A stretch of 64,000 bases of DNA from Erythroxylum novogranatense (GCA_029891385.1 CM057230.1:14273372-14337371), one strand, 5' to 3'; numbered from the stretch's first letter, positions 23,683 to 36,593 are shown. Notes: generated by a model from the letters alone, not told the origin. Made by a program: numbers and translations.

Positions 23683-26600
23683 CAAAGTCTATCTCGAGTC
23701 ATTTGAAGCGAAGAAGGCATCGGATGCCTCGACTACTTCAGGTTTGTATGTCATTGAAGTTAATATTCATATCGATCACAACATTTGGGTATTTGATCTT
23801 GGTTGTGGCTCACATATGTAATGATATCACGGGGCCTCGGGGACGATGAGGCAACTCATGAAGGGAGAAGTAGACCTACGTGTTGGAAATGGAGCAAGAG
23901 TTCTTTGCATTAGCCGTAGGAACCTATGTTTTGTATCTCCCTCTTGGGCTTGTACTGGAATTGGATGATTGTTATTTTGTACCCGTTTGACAAAGAATAT
24001 ATTATTCATTTCTTGTCTAAATAAATTTGGATTCCATATGAATTTTAGTAGCAATGGTTGTTCTATTAATTCTAATGGAATGCTTTATGGAACCGGTACA
24101 TTGTGCAATGGTATTTACATATTAGATATGTCTAATCCAATTTTAAATGTCAATGACACCAAGCGGCATAAAAGAGATAATCTAAAGTCAACTTACTTAT
24201 GGCATTGTCGACTTGGCCATATAAATGAGACACGATCGCTAAACTCCACAAGAGTGGTAGTTTAGGGTCATTTGATTATGAATCATATGACACGTGCGAA
24301 TCTTGTTTATTAGGCAAGATGACTAAGTTACCTTCAAGGAAAGGGTGAGCGAAGCGATTGGAATATTAGACCTAATACATTCGGATGTATGCGGTCCGAT
24401 GTCCATCCATGCGAAGTGGTTGTCGTTACTTCATTACCTTTATCGATGATTATTCTCGATATGGGTATTTGTATCGATGAGATACAAATCAAGCGTTTGA
24501 AAAGTTCAAACAATTGAAATGAAGTAGAAAACCGACTTGGTAAAAGTATCAAGGCATTACGATCCGATCGTGGTGGAGAATACTTAGACCAACAGTTTTG
24601 GATTATCTCGAGAGATAATGGCATTTTATCTCGATGGACTCCTCCTTACGCCGCAAAGACAATGGTGTGGCTGAAAGGAGAAATCGAACCTTGTTGGACA
24701 TGATACGATCAATGATGGGTTTCGCAAAGTTACCAAAATCGTTTTGGGGATATCGCTAGAGACAAATGTTTACTTGTTAAGCGAGTTCCCTCTAAGGCGC
24801 TTGATGTTACTCCATATGAGATGTGGACTAATAGAAAACCTTACCTTTCTCATCCGAAAGTATGGGGTTGTCACCGCCACGTGAAGCGGATTGATCGAGA
24901 TAAGCTTGAAGCGAAATCGACAAGTGTTTGTTTGTAGGATATCCTAAAGAAACCAAAGGATATCAATTCTACCTTTGAGGAACAAAAGGTGTTTGTTTCA
25001 AGGCATGCTGTGTCTTTAGAGAAAGAGTTTCTTTTACAAGAAGATAGTGGGAGCAAAGTTGAACTTGAAGAAGTTCAAGATGCTCAAACAAGCCTGAATC
25101 AATTGCACGAACTCAAGCTGTCACTCATTCGAGATGAAGTAACAGATTCAACCTTCCGTGACACACGAAGTTCGTAGGTCAAATAGGATGCGCCTTTGTT
25201 CGAGAGATATGGATTTCGTCGTGAGCAGAATGACGTATTGCTCATAGAAAATGATGAGCCTGCTACCTATGAAGAGGTTCGAAAAGTTCGAGTCGAAAAT
25301 GGCTTTGTGCTTATGAAAGCGAAATAGATTCCATGTACATAAACCAAGTATGGACTTTGGTTGATGCACCTGAAGGGATAAAACCTATAGGGTGCAAATG
25401 GGTTTTCAAGAAGAAAACCGACATGGATGGTAATGTGATTACCTACAAAGCAAGGCTCGTGGCCAAAGGATTTCGTCAAAGACAAGGAGTTGACTATGAC
25501 GAGACCTTGACCAGAAGCAATGCTTAAATCCATTCGGATACTCCTAGCCATTGCCGCTCATTATGATTATGAGAAATGGCAAATGGATGTGAAGACAGCT
25601 TTCTTTAACGGAAATCTGGCCGAGGATGTGTACATGACACAACCAGAGGGCTTCACTTCCAGTGATGGCGAAAAGGTATGCAAGCTTCAGAAATCCATTT
25701 ATGGATTGAAGCAAGCATCCAGGAGTTGGAACATCCGTTTTGATGAGTCAATCAAAGAGTTTGGTTTTTCTCAAAATCCGGATGAGTATTGTGTGTACAA
25801 AAAGGTTAATGGGAATGCAATCGTTTTCCTTGTGCTATATGTGGATGACATATTATTACTCGGAAACGATGTCTCAATAATGCAATCAGTTAAAATTTGG
25901 TTGTCCAAGCAATTCGCGATGAAGGACCTTGGTGAAGCAACTTATATCCTTGGGATAAAGATCTATAGAGATAGATCAAAGAGGTTGCTTGGTCTTTCAC
26001 AATCATCGTACATAGACAAGATGCTAAAGAGGTTTAGCATGGAGCAATCCAAGAGAGGGTTTCTTCCCATTACTCATGGGATAACACTCTCGAAATCTAT
26101 GTGTCCTAAGACACAAGATGAGAGGATTCGCATGGATCAGATCCCGTATGCATCTGCAGTAGGATCGATCATGTATGCTATGTTATGTACGAGGCCCGAT
26201 GTATCGTATGCTCTGAGTGTCATGAGCAGATACCAATCGGATCCTGGTGAGGGTCACTGGGTGGCTGTCAAGAATATCCTCAAGTACTTGTGAAGGACTA
26301 AGGATGTTTTCTTGATATATGGAGATGGAAATCTCCAAGTGAGCGGGCATACGGATGCCAGTTTCCAATCTGACAAGGATGACTCCAGATCCCAGTCAAG
26401 TTATGTTTTACGCTAAAGCGGCGGATCGGTCGGTTGGAAGAGTTCCAAACAAGAGACGATCGCGATTCGACGACCGAGGTAGAGTACATTCTTTCGCATC
26501 GAGGCGGCAAAGGAAGCTGTTTGGATCAAGAAGTTCATTTCTGAACTTGGTGTGGTTCCTAGCTGTGATGGACCCATACAGTTGTATTGTGACAACAATG

Positions 26601-26820
26601 GGGCTATTGCTCAGGCAAAAGAACTAAGGTCTCACCAACGATCTAAACACGTACTCGCAGATATCATCGATTCGAGATCATTGCTAGAGGTGATGTCGCG
26701 ATCGAGAGGATTCCTACAGCGAGCGAACATTCTTGATCCGCTGACGAAGCCATTGTCACGGAAGAATTTTGATTCTCATATACTCGCTTATGGTATTAGA
26801 TACCAAGGCGATTGGCTTTA
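23683..26820 (+). pseudogene. pol of copia B1: protease, integrase, RT, RNase H
   Basis: Protease at about 23750-23820 has WVFDLGCGSHM, where D-T/S-G is expected, so Leu replaces the small residue. A pre-integrase block (LWHCRLGHINETR) is at about 24190-24230 and a CESCLLGKMTKLP-like zinc segment near 24295-24330. The integrase core (24380-24800) is heavily frameshifted. RT starts near 25333 (WTLVDAPEGIKPIGCKWVFK), breaks at 25510, and is then open for 257 codons (25520-26293) with QMDVKTAFFNG, KSIYGLKQASRSWN and the catalytic YVDDILLLGND. RNase H follows to 26820 with LYCDNNGAIAQAKE and ILDPLTKPLS. Domain order is copia type. The polyprotein cannot be made from the sequence as given. Confidence 0.9.
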
Positions 26821-26821
26821 G

Positions 26822-26836
26822 GTCAAGTGGGAGATT
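26822..26836 (+). other. Polypurine tract of copia B1
   Basis: gtcaagtgggagatt directly before the 3' LTR; standard copia form for plus-strand DNA priming. Confidence 0.85.
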
Positions 26837-28663
26837 TGTTAGAGTAGTGCCTCAAAGGCAATCCCTTTAGCGCATTTTGTTCATAGTCATGTATGAGACT
26901 TTATGAATAAATAAAGAAAGGCATGTTTCATTTATTTGATGTTCTTTATGAATTGATAGTGATCTTTAATCAAATTAATGAAGTCCATGATATATGACAT
27001 AGCATGAAGGAAATTATGATGTGATCATACTCCCGAGATTCCTATCATGTGTAATTATGTCGGTATCTAAATTTTCCTAGTCATAGGATTAATGAGGTGG
27101 ACATCATTAATCAGGACGGACTAACATATGTCATACTCCTTGATTGGATCAAGCGGTGGATCTCGAAACTGTAAATATGAGATATTTAGAGTTGACATAT
27201 GGATGCTTACTAGTGGTAGTAAGTTCATTGGATGACTCGCCATGAGATCATCACATGGATTTATGTCGTTGATAATCTCATCATAACAATGGTGCAAGTA
27301 TCCTTAGACTTGAGGTACTCGAGGATATCTTGAATCTTGATCCTGTACTGACTCCATTCCTTGTGGCCTTCGGAGGTTACTCATAGGGTGGTGCTTGGAG
27401 TGCAGTTTGAGGTATTGAAGGTAATTGAGTAGCCAATAAAGGATTCATCATACGGAAAATGGAAGAGATACCTCGCCTCTTGTCGGGATCATTACTTTAA
27501 GTCTCTGGCCAGAGCATGACTATGTCATGAAGAGTGTCTTCATGGACATATAAAGTAATGAGTCCTCAGACAGGAACTGATTTCACTTGGGCTAGACTTA
27601 GTCTAGTAAGAGTTGACATATTGGCCATACTCATAACCAAGTGGGGTATAGGATGATGAAAGGACGAATTGCACAGTAATTGTCTATGGAAGGGTTCGTG
27701 ATCTGGTTCGTGATGAATTCATCAAACCAATTACTTTCCGGTCAATTGGGGGTCATGATGTGTTGCTAGATACCGCTCATGACTTGCTCGGATTAATTGT
27801 TAATCTAAGTGGCCAACATGCTTAGGAAACCTAAAGGGTCACACGCTTAAGAGTGTTTCAGAGAATCAGTAAAATAGTAATTGACGAGTTCCAATTATGG
27901 AGAACATTAGATTAAATGGATCCCGATGGGATTGGGATATGTCCCAATGAGATCGCGACATCAATATTGCTAAGAAAGGTTTAGGAGATTTTTTGACATC
28001 GAGGGCCCGAGGGTAGGTAGGACCAAACCCAGTTTGATGGACCTCTTAGTAATTATATATATATGTTAATTAATTAAATAAATAATTAATATATATAAAT
28101 ATATAGCCATGTAGTGCGTTGGAAGGAGGAGAAGATTAGAAACTTTGAAAAGTCAAAGTTGATTACTTTATTTCATTAATAAATGAATGGTTATTAATCT
28201 TCCACTTGGCATCTTCTTATGGTGACTTATTAAACTTAAGAGTTAAGTAAATAAATAAAAAGAGATGAGCCTAAGGTGGTGGTGGCGGTTATGGCTAAAG
28301 AAAATAGAAGATGAAAGCTTAATGGTTAAGTTTGCTTGAAAGGTGATTTCTTCTTCTTCATCAAGCCATCATCAATTCTCTTCTTCTCCAAGCAAGTGGT
28401 TCCAACGTCGATCTCAAGCTCTCCAGACGTAGGTAGGGTCTAGCAGCTCTTATTCGTTCTAACTATTCCGGGTCAAAAGGGTTTGACTCGGTTAGGTTTT
28501 CTCGATCTCTGCGTGGATACCTTTAGAGATAGTCTCTATTGGCTATTCAGGTTTGAGTTTTCATACCGACACCGGGATCCTGAGTTTTCGGGAAGGTCCC
28601 GGGACCAAAAATTTTTGTTTACGCTGCTGGAACATGTGATGTTCCTCCCGGGATTTTCCTACA
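26837..28663 (+). repeat. 3' LTR of copia B1
   Basis: 1827 bases, tgttagag...cctaca, followed by ctctc. Small differences from the 5' LTR cluster at CTG, CAG and CCGG, for example at about 27816 and 28402-28440. Confidence 0.93.
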
Positions 28664-30690
28664 CTCTCTTCTTGTCTGCGTGGTCTCGTTGGTTTGATGG
28701 TCTGAAGCTCCAGTCTCAAACACTTCATGCTACTCACTTGTTTATTTACACTCACACATGTAATGCACACACAACTCTCACACACTCTTCACTCCTTGGT
28801 TTTTCAATTCATGCCCACTCACGTTACTCCACACACTCACACTTACTCACACACTACACTTGTCACTCGCTTGTTCACTCACTCACACCTGTCACTCACT
28901 CACACCCAACCCACGCACACACCAGCTCTTCATCTTTTTTATTCACTCACCCTCAGTCACGTTACACACACACTCACTATTCACCTGTTCACTCCTCTCA
29001 CACACGCACAGCCTCACTCACACACTGTTCACGCACTCTTCTCTCTTCAGCTCTCAATTTTTTTTCTTTGCCAACTCACGTTGTTTTCGTTTTTAAATTC
29101 CCTCCTATTTTCTCTACTTCACACCCTCTTCTTTCTTTCCAATCCTCCCTCAATTCTCCTCCAGACAACGCACTCACTTTAGCTCACGTTTTTCCTCTTT
29201 TGATTTTTCAGTTCACGCACCTTTAGCAGCTCACTCAGCCTTCAGTTCACGCACACACTTTCCTTCACTCACACACCTCTCCCAGTCCACTGTCCAGACC
29301 CTCTCCTTTATTTCCTCCTATTTTGACGTTATTTTCTTGGATAGTCAGCATGATGGGCCATGGTGGGTCTTCTTCCAGCTGGTGTCCTCAACTTTGTCCA
29401 TGCCTCCTACTAGTTCATGCACTCTCCAGCTATTTTAACGCTACTCACTTTTTGCTTGTGCTATCTTTTCTTTCCTCCAAGACTACTCCCCTTTCAGCTA
29501 ACGCACAACCCACTTCTCTTTCACGTTGCTCCCCCATAATGCCAGCTCACCTTTCTCTTGTTTCAGCTCACGTTCTTCTCCTTGGTGGCTAGCCTTTGGC
29601 TGGTTTGCATGGATTGTGGGTCTTTCTTGAGTCATCTGATGGCTTCTTGTTTTCTTTTCAGCTCCTCATGTCTTCCTTGCTATTTTCACCAGCTACTCCA
29701 TGTTATCATCCCATTCTTCATTGATGTGTGTCTCCAGCTGGTGTGCATGGTGGGGCTCTAGTTTGCTCCTCTTCTGCGTGGAATTAGTGCCTCCACTCCA
29801 TGTTGTTCACGTAAAAGCTAGCTTCTTTTCCTTCGTGGAGCCTCATTTTCATCTCTTTTCCAACTCTCCTCTTCTGCTTTTTGCGTGGGTTGTTTCTGAA
29901 TTTAGCTGATGTTTGGTGGGTCGCTCCTTATGTGCAGTTCAGTTGTCTCCCTTACTCTCACCCATCTCCAATTTTCTGGTCACGCAAGCACCACTCATCC
30001 TCCCATCTAATGCCCAGGTCTCATCCCCTTGTCTTCTTCTTCTTCAACGTTGGTGGAGCCTCCTTTGGTTTGGATCCCACTATCTTCACGTTCTAATTCT
30101 TTGGAGCTTTTGGAAATTCATCAAGGTGGATCCCCTCTTTTGTCTCGTCCACGAGCTCTTAAAGAAATTAATTGCCGCGAGATGGAAAATGTTTGTGTGT
30201 AACGTTTAGAGCTCTATTAATGTGCGCCAATGGATGTAAAGTGGGTCCTTTCTACTTGTTCTGCCGTTGTCCACGCATGGGAGCTCTCCTGCTGTTTGTA
30301 ACATTTTAACAAAGTGAGTGGAGTGGAGAGTAATGAATGTAACGTGGTCCTTGGATGAGCCCCTAGCAATTTGTTTCTTCTTGTCTTCTTTGTTGTCATT
30401 ATTAAGTGAGCTCTTCTGCACTTTTTTTATTCTTTTAGCTTGCTTCCACCTCTAATTTTACTTAGGCCATGGACATATCATGAGCAAATTTTTGGGTCTA
30501 ATTTGAAGCCAAATTTCATGTTGTTTATAAAAAAAATCAGAAAATAAAATAAATAACAAATTCGATGAAAATAAATAAATTAACCTAAAAATGCTACTAA
30601 AATGGATGGATGAATATGTAAAATAAATGCAAATATGACCTCAATACCTATATGAATTTAACTAAACAAGGTGCATCTTCCTCATTATTG
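28664..30690 (+). other. Unclassified dispersed repeat F, right part
   Basis: Continuation of 17990-18983 after copia B1. Pyrimidine-rich to about 30430, then AT-rich with a closing part near 30530-30690 (aaaataaa runs, then caaatatgacctcaatacc and acaaggtgcatcttcc). Long plus-strand frames at 28483-29226 and 28727-29182 consist of Thr/His/Ser/Leu-biased low-complexity sequence and match no family. Nature unknown; a non-coding retroelement derivative is the best guess. Confidence 0.4.
28700..29290 (+). repeat. ctcacac-rich low-complexity tract
   Basis: Dozens of cactcac / cacacac / ttcactc words without a fixed period. The plus strand is almost free of G for several hundred bases. Confidence 0.8.
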
Positions 30691-30699
30691 AGTTTGGAA

Positions 30700-31978
30700 T
30701 TGGTCATTTGTTGTGGAATAGTATGTTGGAGGTTTGAAAGGTATATGAGCTGATTTGGTTGAGTTGGAGCTCAAAAGTACCGAAGGGTACTTGGTAGTGG
30801 GTGAAAATTTCAGAAAATTGTGTTTTGACAGCTTTTGGGTATAATTGACATTAAATGTGATTGTATTGAAAATGAGGAGTAGAAGGAGTAGAAAGAATGA
30901 TCTTGGTATGAGTTGTGATAAGGGAATATTTAGAAATAAAATTAGTAGGGATCTGGAAAATGTTCACTGAGTATGCTTCGGTCTGTTAGCCATAACTTTT
31001 CCTTTAGTTGTCCAAATGAGATGATTCTTAATTTGGATTAAACTAGAAATATGTGGCTATATTTTTTATGAAGACATCGAATTTCAATTATATCCTGAAG
31101 AGTCTCAAAAGTTGTCATGAAGTTAAGAATTTGGTGTAGTATGTTGGTGTCTGAATGGGAAGTTCGTCTTCGAACTTTAGGAGCAAATTTGGGATTGATA
31201 TAAATATATTTTGACAAAGTTGCCTTCTGGAAAGTTGTAGATCGTTCTTTTATCTTTCTAACGGTATATAGTATGAAAATTTTGGATACCGGAGTCAAAA
31301 ATTATGATCCTTATAAGTGGAGACATTCTGGGAGAAAAGCAGATGATAGAAATGAGACGAAAGAAAAGCAGAAGATAGAAATGAGACGGAAGAAAAGCAG
31401 ACGTTGGAAATGAGACGGAAGAAAAGGAGACGATAGAAATGAGACGGAAGAAAAGCAGACGATAGAAATGAGAAGGAAGAAAATGAGACGATAGAAATGA
31501 GACGATGGAAATGAGACGATAGAACTAAGAAAAAAGGAAAGTGAGACGATGCAAAAGTGACACGATACAAAAATCAGACGATAGAATTGGCCTTCGAGGT
31601 CTTCATGAAAGTTATAGATCTAGAAGTCCTCTTTCCAATGGTCCAAAAAAAACAAAGTCAATCGGACCTCTGTAGCAAAAGTTATGGTATTCGTACTGAG
31701 ACATGTACATTTCAGGTGAGGGCATAAACATGTTGGAGTCTTTTGGCCATAACTTCTTCTCTAGACCTCCAAATGACCTGATTCTTGAACCATAAGATTC
31801 GTAAGACTTTTCTCTACATCTCCACCAATAATTGAAGCTATCTGAAATTTTTGGTGAGAGATTGAGTGAAAAGAGTGAGACGGGTACAGTGAGTGTGTTC
31901 TTCAATCATATGAATTGGCGTTATCTTGTTGAATATGCCTTAGTATTTTGGTGATATCTTGATCTGTGGAGATCCAAT
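30700..31978 (+). repeat. Gypsy-type LTR G, left part
   Basis: Same family as the LTR of 8805-10598: both carry the 29-bp purine minisatellite with similar flanks (ggagtcaaaa..tatgatcctta before, a gatagaa..ggcctt and tagatctaga..tc block after). Interrupted by element C at 31979 (ccaat duplication), resuming at 51038. The left edge is approximate. No coding sequence. Confidence 0.6.
31322..31580 (+). repeat. 29-bp purine-rich minisatellite, second array
   Basis: About 8-9 units of the type agacggaagaaaagcagacg plus atagaaatg, total 29 bases. Same period and related sequence as the array at 9040-9878. The last units are shortened and irregular. Confidence 0.85.
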
Positions 31979-33102
31979 TGTTAGACCTTGTTTTAATTGT
32001 TTAAATTGTTTAATTGGTTCTTTATGCTTGATTGATATCTTAATTTTTTTTTAACATATAGAATTGGTCTTTAATTAGAATTTAAGAAAAAGAAATAGAA
32101 ATTGAATTCGAATTGAGGTAGTAGGTGAAGTGGGATTAATGCGATAAGTGAGTATTAAATGTAAGTTAGAGGGAGTAGTTAGTGTCTTGAATGAATGGAA
32201 GAGTTGGAATTAAGTAGTTGAATGAGCCTAAGTGGAAAAAGGGCTTGAAGCCCTTGGAAAGCCCAAGAGGAGGGAGGGCTTTTAATGAAGAGTAAGTAAG
32301 TAGTGTTAGTTTAAATAAAAGATGAAAATTAGAGGGAAAGGAGTAGCATTTTCGTGAACCACCAAGAGAGGGAGAAGAAAACGAAAAAGAAGAGGAAGGA
32401 GAGAAGAAAAGAGAAGGAAAATCCAAGGGGGAAAAGAAGAGACTTTGTGGATTAAAGGAGGAAGGCAAGTTTCTAAGGTAAGATCTTTTACTTTTCTTCT
32501 TGATAGTTGAAGAGATGGTTAGAGTTGTGATGGAGAAAAGTTTAGAGAGAGAAAGTGGTAGTGAAGAAGAAGATGAATAGTGATTCTTAGGGTTTTTGGA
32601 TCTTTTCTTTTAAAGGTTGAGTTTTCTAACCGATAGGATGTATGATTAGGTTAGATTGAAGCTTGAAGTGGGTTATGTCAAATTTTAGGGTTTTAAAAAG
32701 GGAAATTTCGAAATTTTAAGAGGAGATGGTAAATTGTTGATTGTTGTTTATGTTTTAGGAAATCAAAGGGCTATCCAAGAGCAAGAAGAGGGAAGCCATT
32801 AATCTTGGAAATTTCAAGATTTTATAAGGTGGGTAAAATCTTTCTAGTTATTGTGTGATGTGGGCAAATGCATGATGTGTGTATTATATGTTAAATGATT
32901 TGTATGACTTGTTGAAATGTTGATCTTAATGTGTATATGTGCATGCTAAAACAATGGAATTGGGAATTTGACATGTTATGCATTTATAAATGCTTGACAT
33001 TCTGATTATCATGCCATTAATTGAATTTTGGCATTTTGTACATGAATAGATGATTTGAGCATAAAACTTGAGTGTGTTTGGGTAAGAGGAAACCGTTTCA
33101 TA

Positions 33103-33120
33103 GTCACGTCGACGTTGACC
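33103..33120 (+). promoter_or_regulatory. G-box/W-box-like LTR module, variant
   Basis: gtcacgtcgacgttgacc: one change breaks the CACGTG but leaves both ACGT cores and the TTGACC core. Repeated in the 3' LTR at 49237-49254. Confidence 0.35.
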
Positions 33121-34168
33121 TAATGCCTTCTCCCGGCAGCCCGCTTGTGGCCTATGAGATCCGAAATGGACTCATTTCTTTCACGATGTTAACTTCGGTT
33201 TCATTGTTTTGTTCACGGGACCCTCGAGCCATTTGATGTGCATTTGCATTATGATGTGACAAGTTGCATCTTGAATTGGACCATATTCGAACTGTGATGA
33301 TTATGAGATGTGTATGAATTTTGATAATTGAATTGTTTATGCAATGCATATGATTTGAGATTGTCATTGTGAATAGTTGTGTATATGTGTCTTTGGAATG
33401 GTTGTGTGGCTCGAAGCCAATGGCTAGAAATGTTTTAGCCACTGAGTTGTCAAGCTCAGCCCATGTTTTCCCTCCCCTCAGGTGCAGATCGAGAAGATCG
33501 GTGAATCCTTGCAGGCATATGGACAGATCAGAGTGGGATTTAGCTTTTGCATTAGAAGTTTGGTTAGGTTTTGATAGCTTTACAAGCATATTGATCATGA
33601 ATCATCAATTGTATTTTTGAAATTCTTGTAAAGGTTAATGATGTATTGTCAATATGTTACTAAAGCTATGAATGAGAATATTGTATGAACTCTTCTTTTG
33701 AAGTGGAAATGAATGAAGAACTTAGAAGTTCATTATGCTTGAATGGTAACCTTTGCAAACCTTGAATGTGTTGAATATATATATATATATATATCTATTT
33801 GTTGCTTGAGAATTGTCTTTGTGATTGGTGCTAGACGAGTTTTGTAAATAATATTGGTTGATGTTGTTGTGCTAGGATGGTGGGGTTTGAGAATGCTGTA
33901 TAGGTTTATCCTTGGCTAGTGTTAGAAGGATAATTTGTGGATGTTGGGTTGAATATATGTGATGAATGATTTGGAGTTGAATTCAATGTTGTTTGATATT
34001 GTTGGATGTGTTTGGAGTGGTTTTTATGGTGTTAGAATAGCATGTTGGAGTTGGGATGTATTTGAAGAGTGGAATTTGGGGTGATTATGAATATATATGG
34101 GGTTAGGTTGGAGTTTGGAAGCTTTGGAAAGGCTTTAAAAGGAATTTTGGAGGGTTTGGGCAGTGCGT

Positions 34169-34276
34169 GTCCGTTAAACGGACATGGATGTCCGTTTAAC
34201 GGACTTTCTCGGACGTTTTGGAGCTATTTTGCCAGTCTGAGTCCGTTAAGCGGACATGCATGTCCGTTTAACGGAC
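34169..34276 (+). repeat. Four gtccgttwaacggac palindromes in the 5' LTR
   Basis: Copies at 34169-34183, 34190-34204, 34241-34255 (with ttaag) and 34262-34276, each a 15-base inverted repeat around one central base. They are arranged as two close pairs separated by atggat and atgcat. Confidence 0.85.
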
Positions 34277-34771
34277 AGCCTCGGGTGAGCTACAGTAAAT
34301 TGCGATTTTGGCTAGTTTAGAGGCAGAATCTCGCTTTGAGGCCTATAATAGAAGTTCTAGATCTTGATGTCTTCTTTCCAATGGCATAAGAACGAAAGCA
34401 ATTGGACATTTGTATAAAAAGTTATGGCATTTGCGCCAAAACATGTTCAGTTGGAATGAGGACATGAGCATATCGGAGTCTTTCGATCATAACTTCTTCG
34501 TCCGACCTCTGAATTAAGCGATTCTTGAGGCGTTGGATTTATGACATGCTTAACTACCTCTCCACAAAAGTTGGTAATCATTGGATTTAAATCCAGAAAG
34601 TTTGATGCAAAGGAAGTGATGGGTAGTTTTGGAGGGCATGCGTGGGCTATAAACCCACTACGATTTCTTAAGCATATCTTGGTCCATAGAGCTCTTTTTG
34701 GGGTGGTTCTTATTTCTAATTGAGCTAGAGACTAAGAGCTACCATTGTGAAGAAGTCTTTGGGGGAATTTG

Positions 34772-36004
34772 TGTTAGAGTAGTGCCCTAAAGGCAATCCC
34801 CTTTAGCGCTTTTTGTTCATAGTCATGTACAGACTTTATGAATAAATAAAGAAAGGCATGTTTCATTTATTTGATGTTCTTTCTAAATTGATATTGATCT
34901 TTAATCAAATTAATGAAGTCCATGATATATGACATAGCATGAAGGAAATTACGATGTGATCATAATCCTGAGATTCCTATCATGTGCAATTATGTCAAGA
35001 TCTAAATTTTCCTAGTCATAGGATTAATGAGACCGACATCATTAATCCCATGCACTAACATATGTCATACTCCTTGATTGGATCAAGCGGTGGATCTCGA
35101 AACTGTAAATATGAGATATTTAGAGTTGACATATGGATGCTTACTAGTGGTAGTAAGTTCATTGGATGACTGCCATGAGATCATCACATGGATTTAATGT
35201 CGGTGATAATCTCATCATAGCAATGGTGCAAGTATCCTTGACTTGAGGTACTCGAGGATATCTTGAATCTTGATCACGCATTTGACTCCATTCCTTGTGG
35301 CCTTCAGAGGTTACTCATAGGATGGTGCTTGGAGTACGTTTGAGGTATTCAAGGTAATTGAGTAGCCAATAAAGGATTCATCATACGTGAAAACGAAGAG
35401 ATACTGACCTCTTGTCGGGATCATTACTTTAAGTCTCTCGGCCGAGCATGACTATGTCATGAAGAGTGTCTTTATGGATATATAAAGTAATGAGTCCTCG
35501 ACAGAACCGATTTCACTGGGCTAGACTTAGTCTAGTAAGAGTTGACATATTGGCCATACTCGTAACCAAGTGGGGTATAGGATATTGAAAGGACGAATTG
35601 CACAAGAATTGTCTATGGAAGGGTTCGTGATACGGTTCGTGATGAATTCATCAAACCGATTACTTTCCGGTCAATTGGGGGTCATGATGTGTTCTAGGCG
35701 CTTCATGACTTGCTCAGCATTAATTGTTAATCTAAGTGGCCAACATAAAGGAACCTAAAGGTCACACGCATAAGAGTGATTGAGAGAATCAGTAAAATAG
35801 TATTGGTGAGTTCCAATTATGGAGAGCATTAGGATTAAATGGATCCCGATGAGATCGAGATATGTCCCGATGAGATCGCGACATTGATATTCTTGAGACA
35901 GGTCTCCGGTGATTTTTAAAGATTTGGCCCTAGAGGCGGTAGGACCAACCCAGATATGATTGGACCACTTGACATTATTATTATATATATAAATAATTAT
36001 TTAA

Positions 36005-36077
<73 letters not shown>

Positions 36078-36592
36078 AAACGTGGAGGAAGGAGGAGAAG
36101 TCATCCATTTTGCCTTATATATATATATATATATATATAAAGGGTTAGGTGGATGGATGACTCACCATAAGCATTTATTATGTCTTTAAAAATGCAAAAA
36201 GAGATAGAAAAGGTGAGTTAGAAGAGTGGTAATGGTGGATTGAAAGATCATAAGCAAGGTTTTTGAGAAAAACCAAAGTTCTCATCTTCATCATCGATTC
36301 TTCATCTTCTCCTCCAAGATTTTCATCCTCCTTCAACGTTGATTCAAGCTCTCCACAGGACCGAGGTAGGCTCTAGCAGGCTTTATTCTGTTCTAGCTAT
36401 TCCCGAGTCAAAAGTGTTTGATCCGGTTAGGTTTTCTGATCTTTGCGTGGATACCTTTAGAGATAGTCTCTATTGGCTATTCAAGTTTGAGTTTTCATAC
36501 CGACACCGGGATCCTGGGTTTCGGAAGGTCCGGGAACAAAGTTTTGTTTTCGCTGCTGGAACATGTGATGTTCCTCCCGGGATTTTCCTACA
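34772..36592 (+). repeat. 5' LTR of copia B2
   Basis: 1821 bases, tgttagag...cctaca. Close to the LTRs of B1, but shares with its own 3' LTR several differences, such as tctaaattgatattg near 34884 and the block near 35880-35930. Confidence 0.93.
36008..36074. repeat. (AT)n microsatellite in the B2 5' LTR
   Basis: About 33 AT repeats; a second tract lies at 36117-36139. The 3' LTR has shorter runs at about 43760-43818 and 43857-43879, and the B1 LTRs are shorter still, so this is a fast-changing site. Confidence 0.95.
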
Positions 36593-36593
36593 G

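Larger units (their letters stand above)
18984..28663 (+). mobile_element. Ty1/copia element B1, full length
   Basis: About 9.68 kb: LTRs 18984-20808 and 26837-28663, TG...CA ends, primer site tggtatcagag, a 2.1-kb leader, gag, pol in copia order (protease, integrase, RT, RNase H), and a polypurine tract. It is flanked by a perfect 5-bp duplication ctctc (18979-18983 and 28664-28668). The LTR start (tgttagagtagtgccctaaa) resembles the Angela/BARE-type start as I recall it, and the long LTRs fit, so an Angela-like lineage is inferred. B2 at 34772-44327 is a sister copy. Frames are broken at many points, often at CAG/CTG sites. Confidence 0.93.
31979..34771 (+). repeat. 5' LTR of element C, part before copia B2
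   Basis: About 2.79 kb, nearly identical to 48114-50900. Contains a purine-rich tract (about 32330-32460), the G-box/W-box-like module, a short AT run (about 33775-33795) and four 15-base palindromes (34169-34276). The apparent 100-codon minus-strand frames at 32166-32468 and 48300-48602 are identical only because the LTRs are duplicates. Confidence 0.92.

Noticed and set aside
26298..26598. Minus-strand frames opposite the RNase H of copia B1
   Set aside because: Shadows of the plus-strand RNase H, which shows the family motifs.
28483..29226. 247-codon plus-strand frame rich in Thr, His, Ser and Leu
   Set aside because: It begins in the copia B1 LTR and runs into ctcacac low-complexity sequence; several other frames are open there too, so the openness comes from base composition.
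32166..32468. 100-codon minus-strand frame, present identically at 48300-48602
   Set aside because: Both are the same position in the two LTRs of element C; the identity reflects LTR duplication, not a conserved gene.
33152..33598. 148-codon minus-strand frame, repeated at 49286-49732
   Set aside because: Lies in the LTR of element C in a region without protein-like features; duplicated with the LTR.
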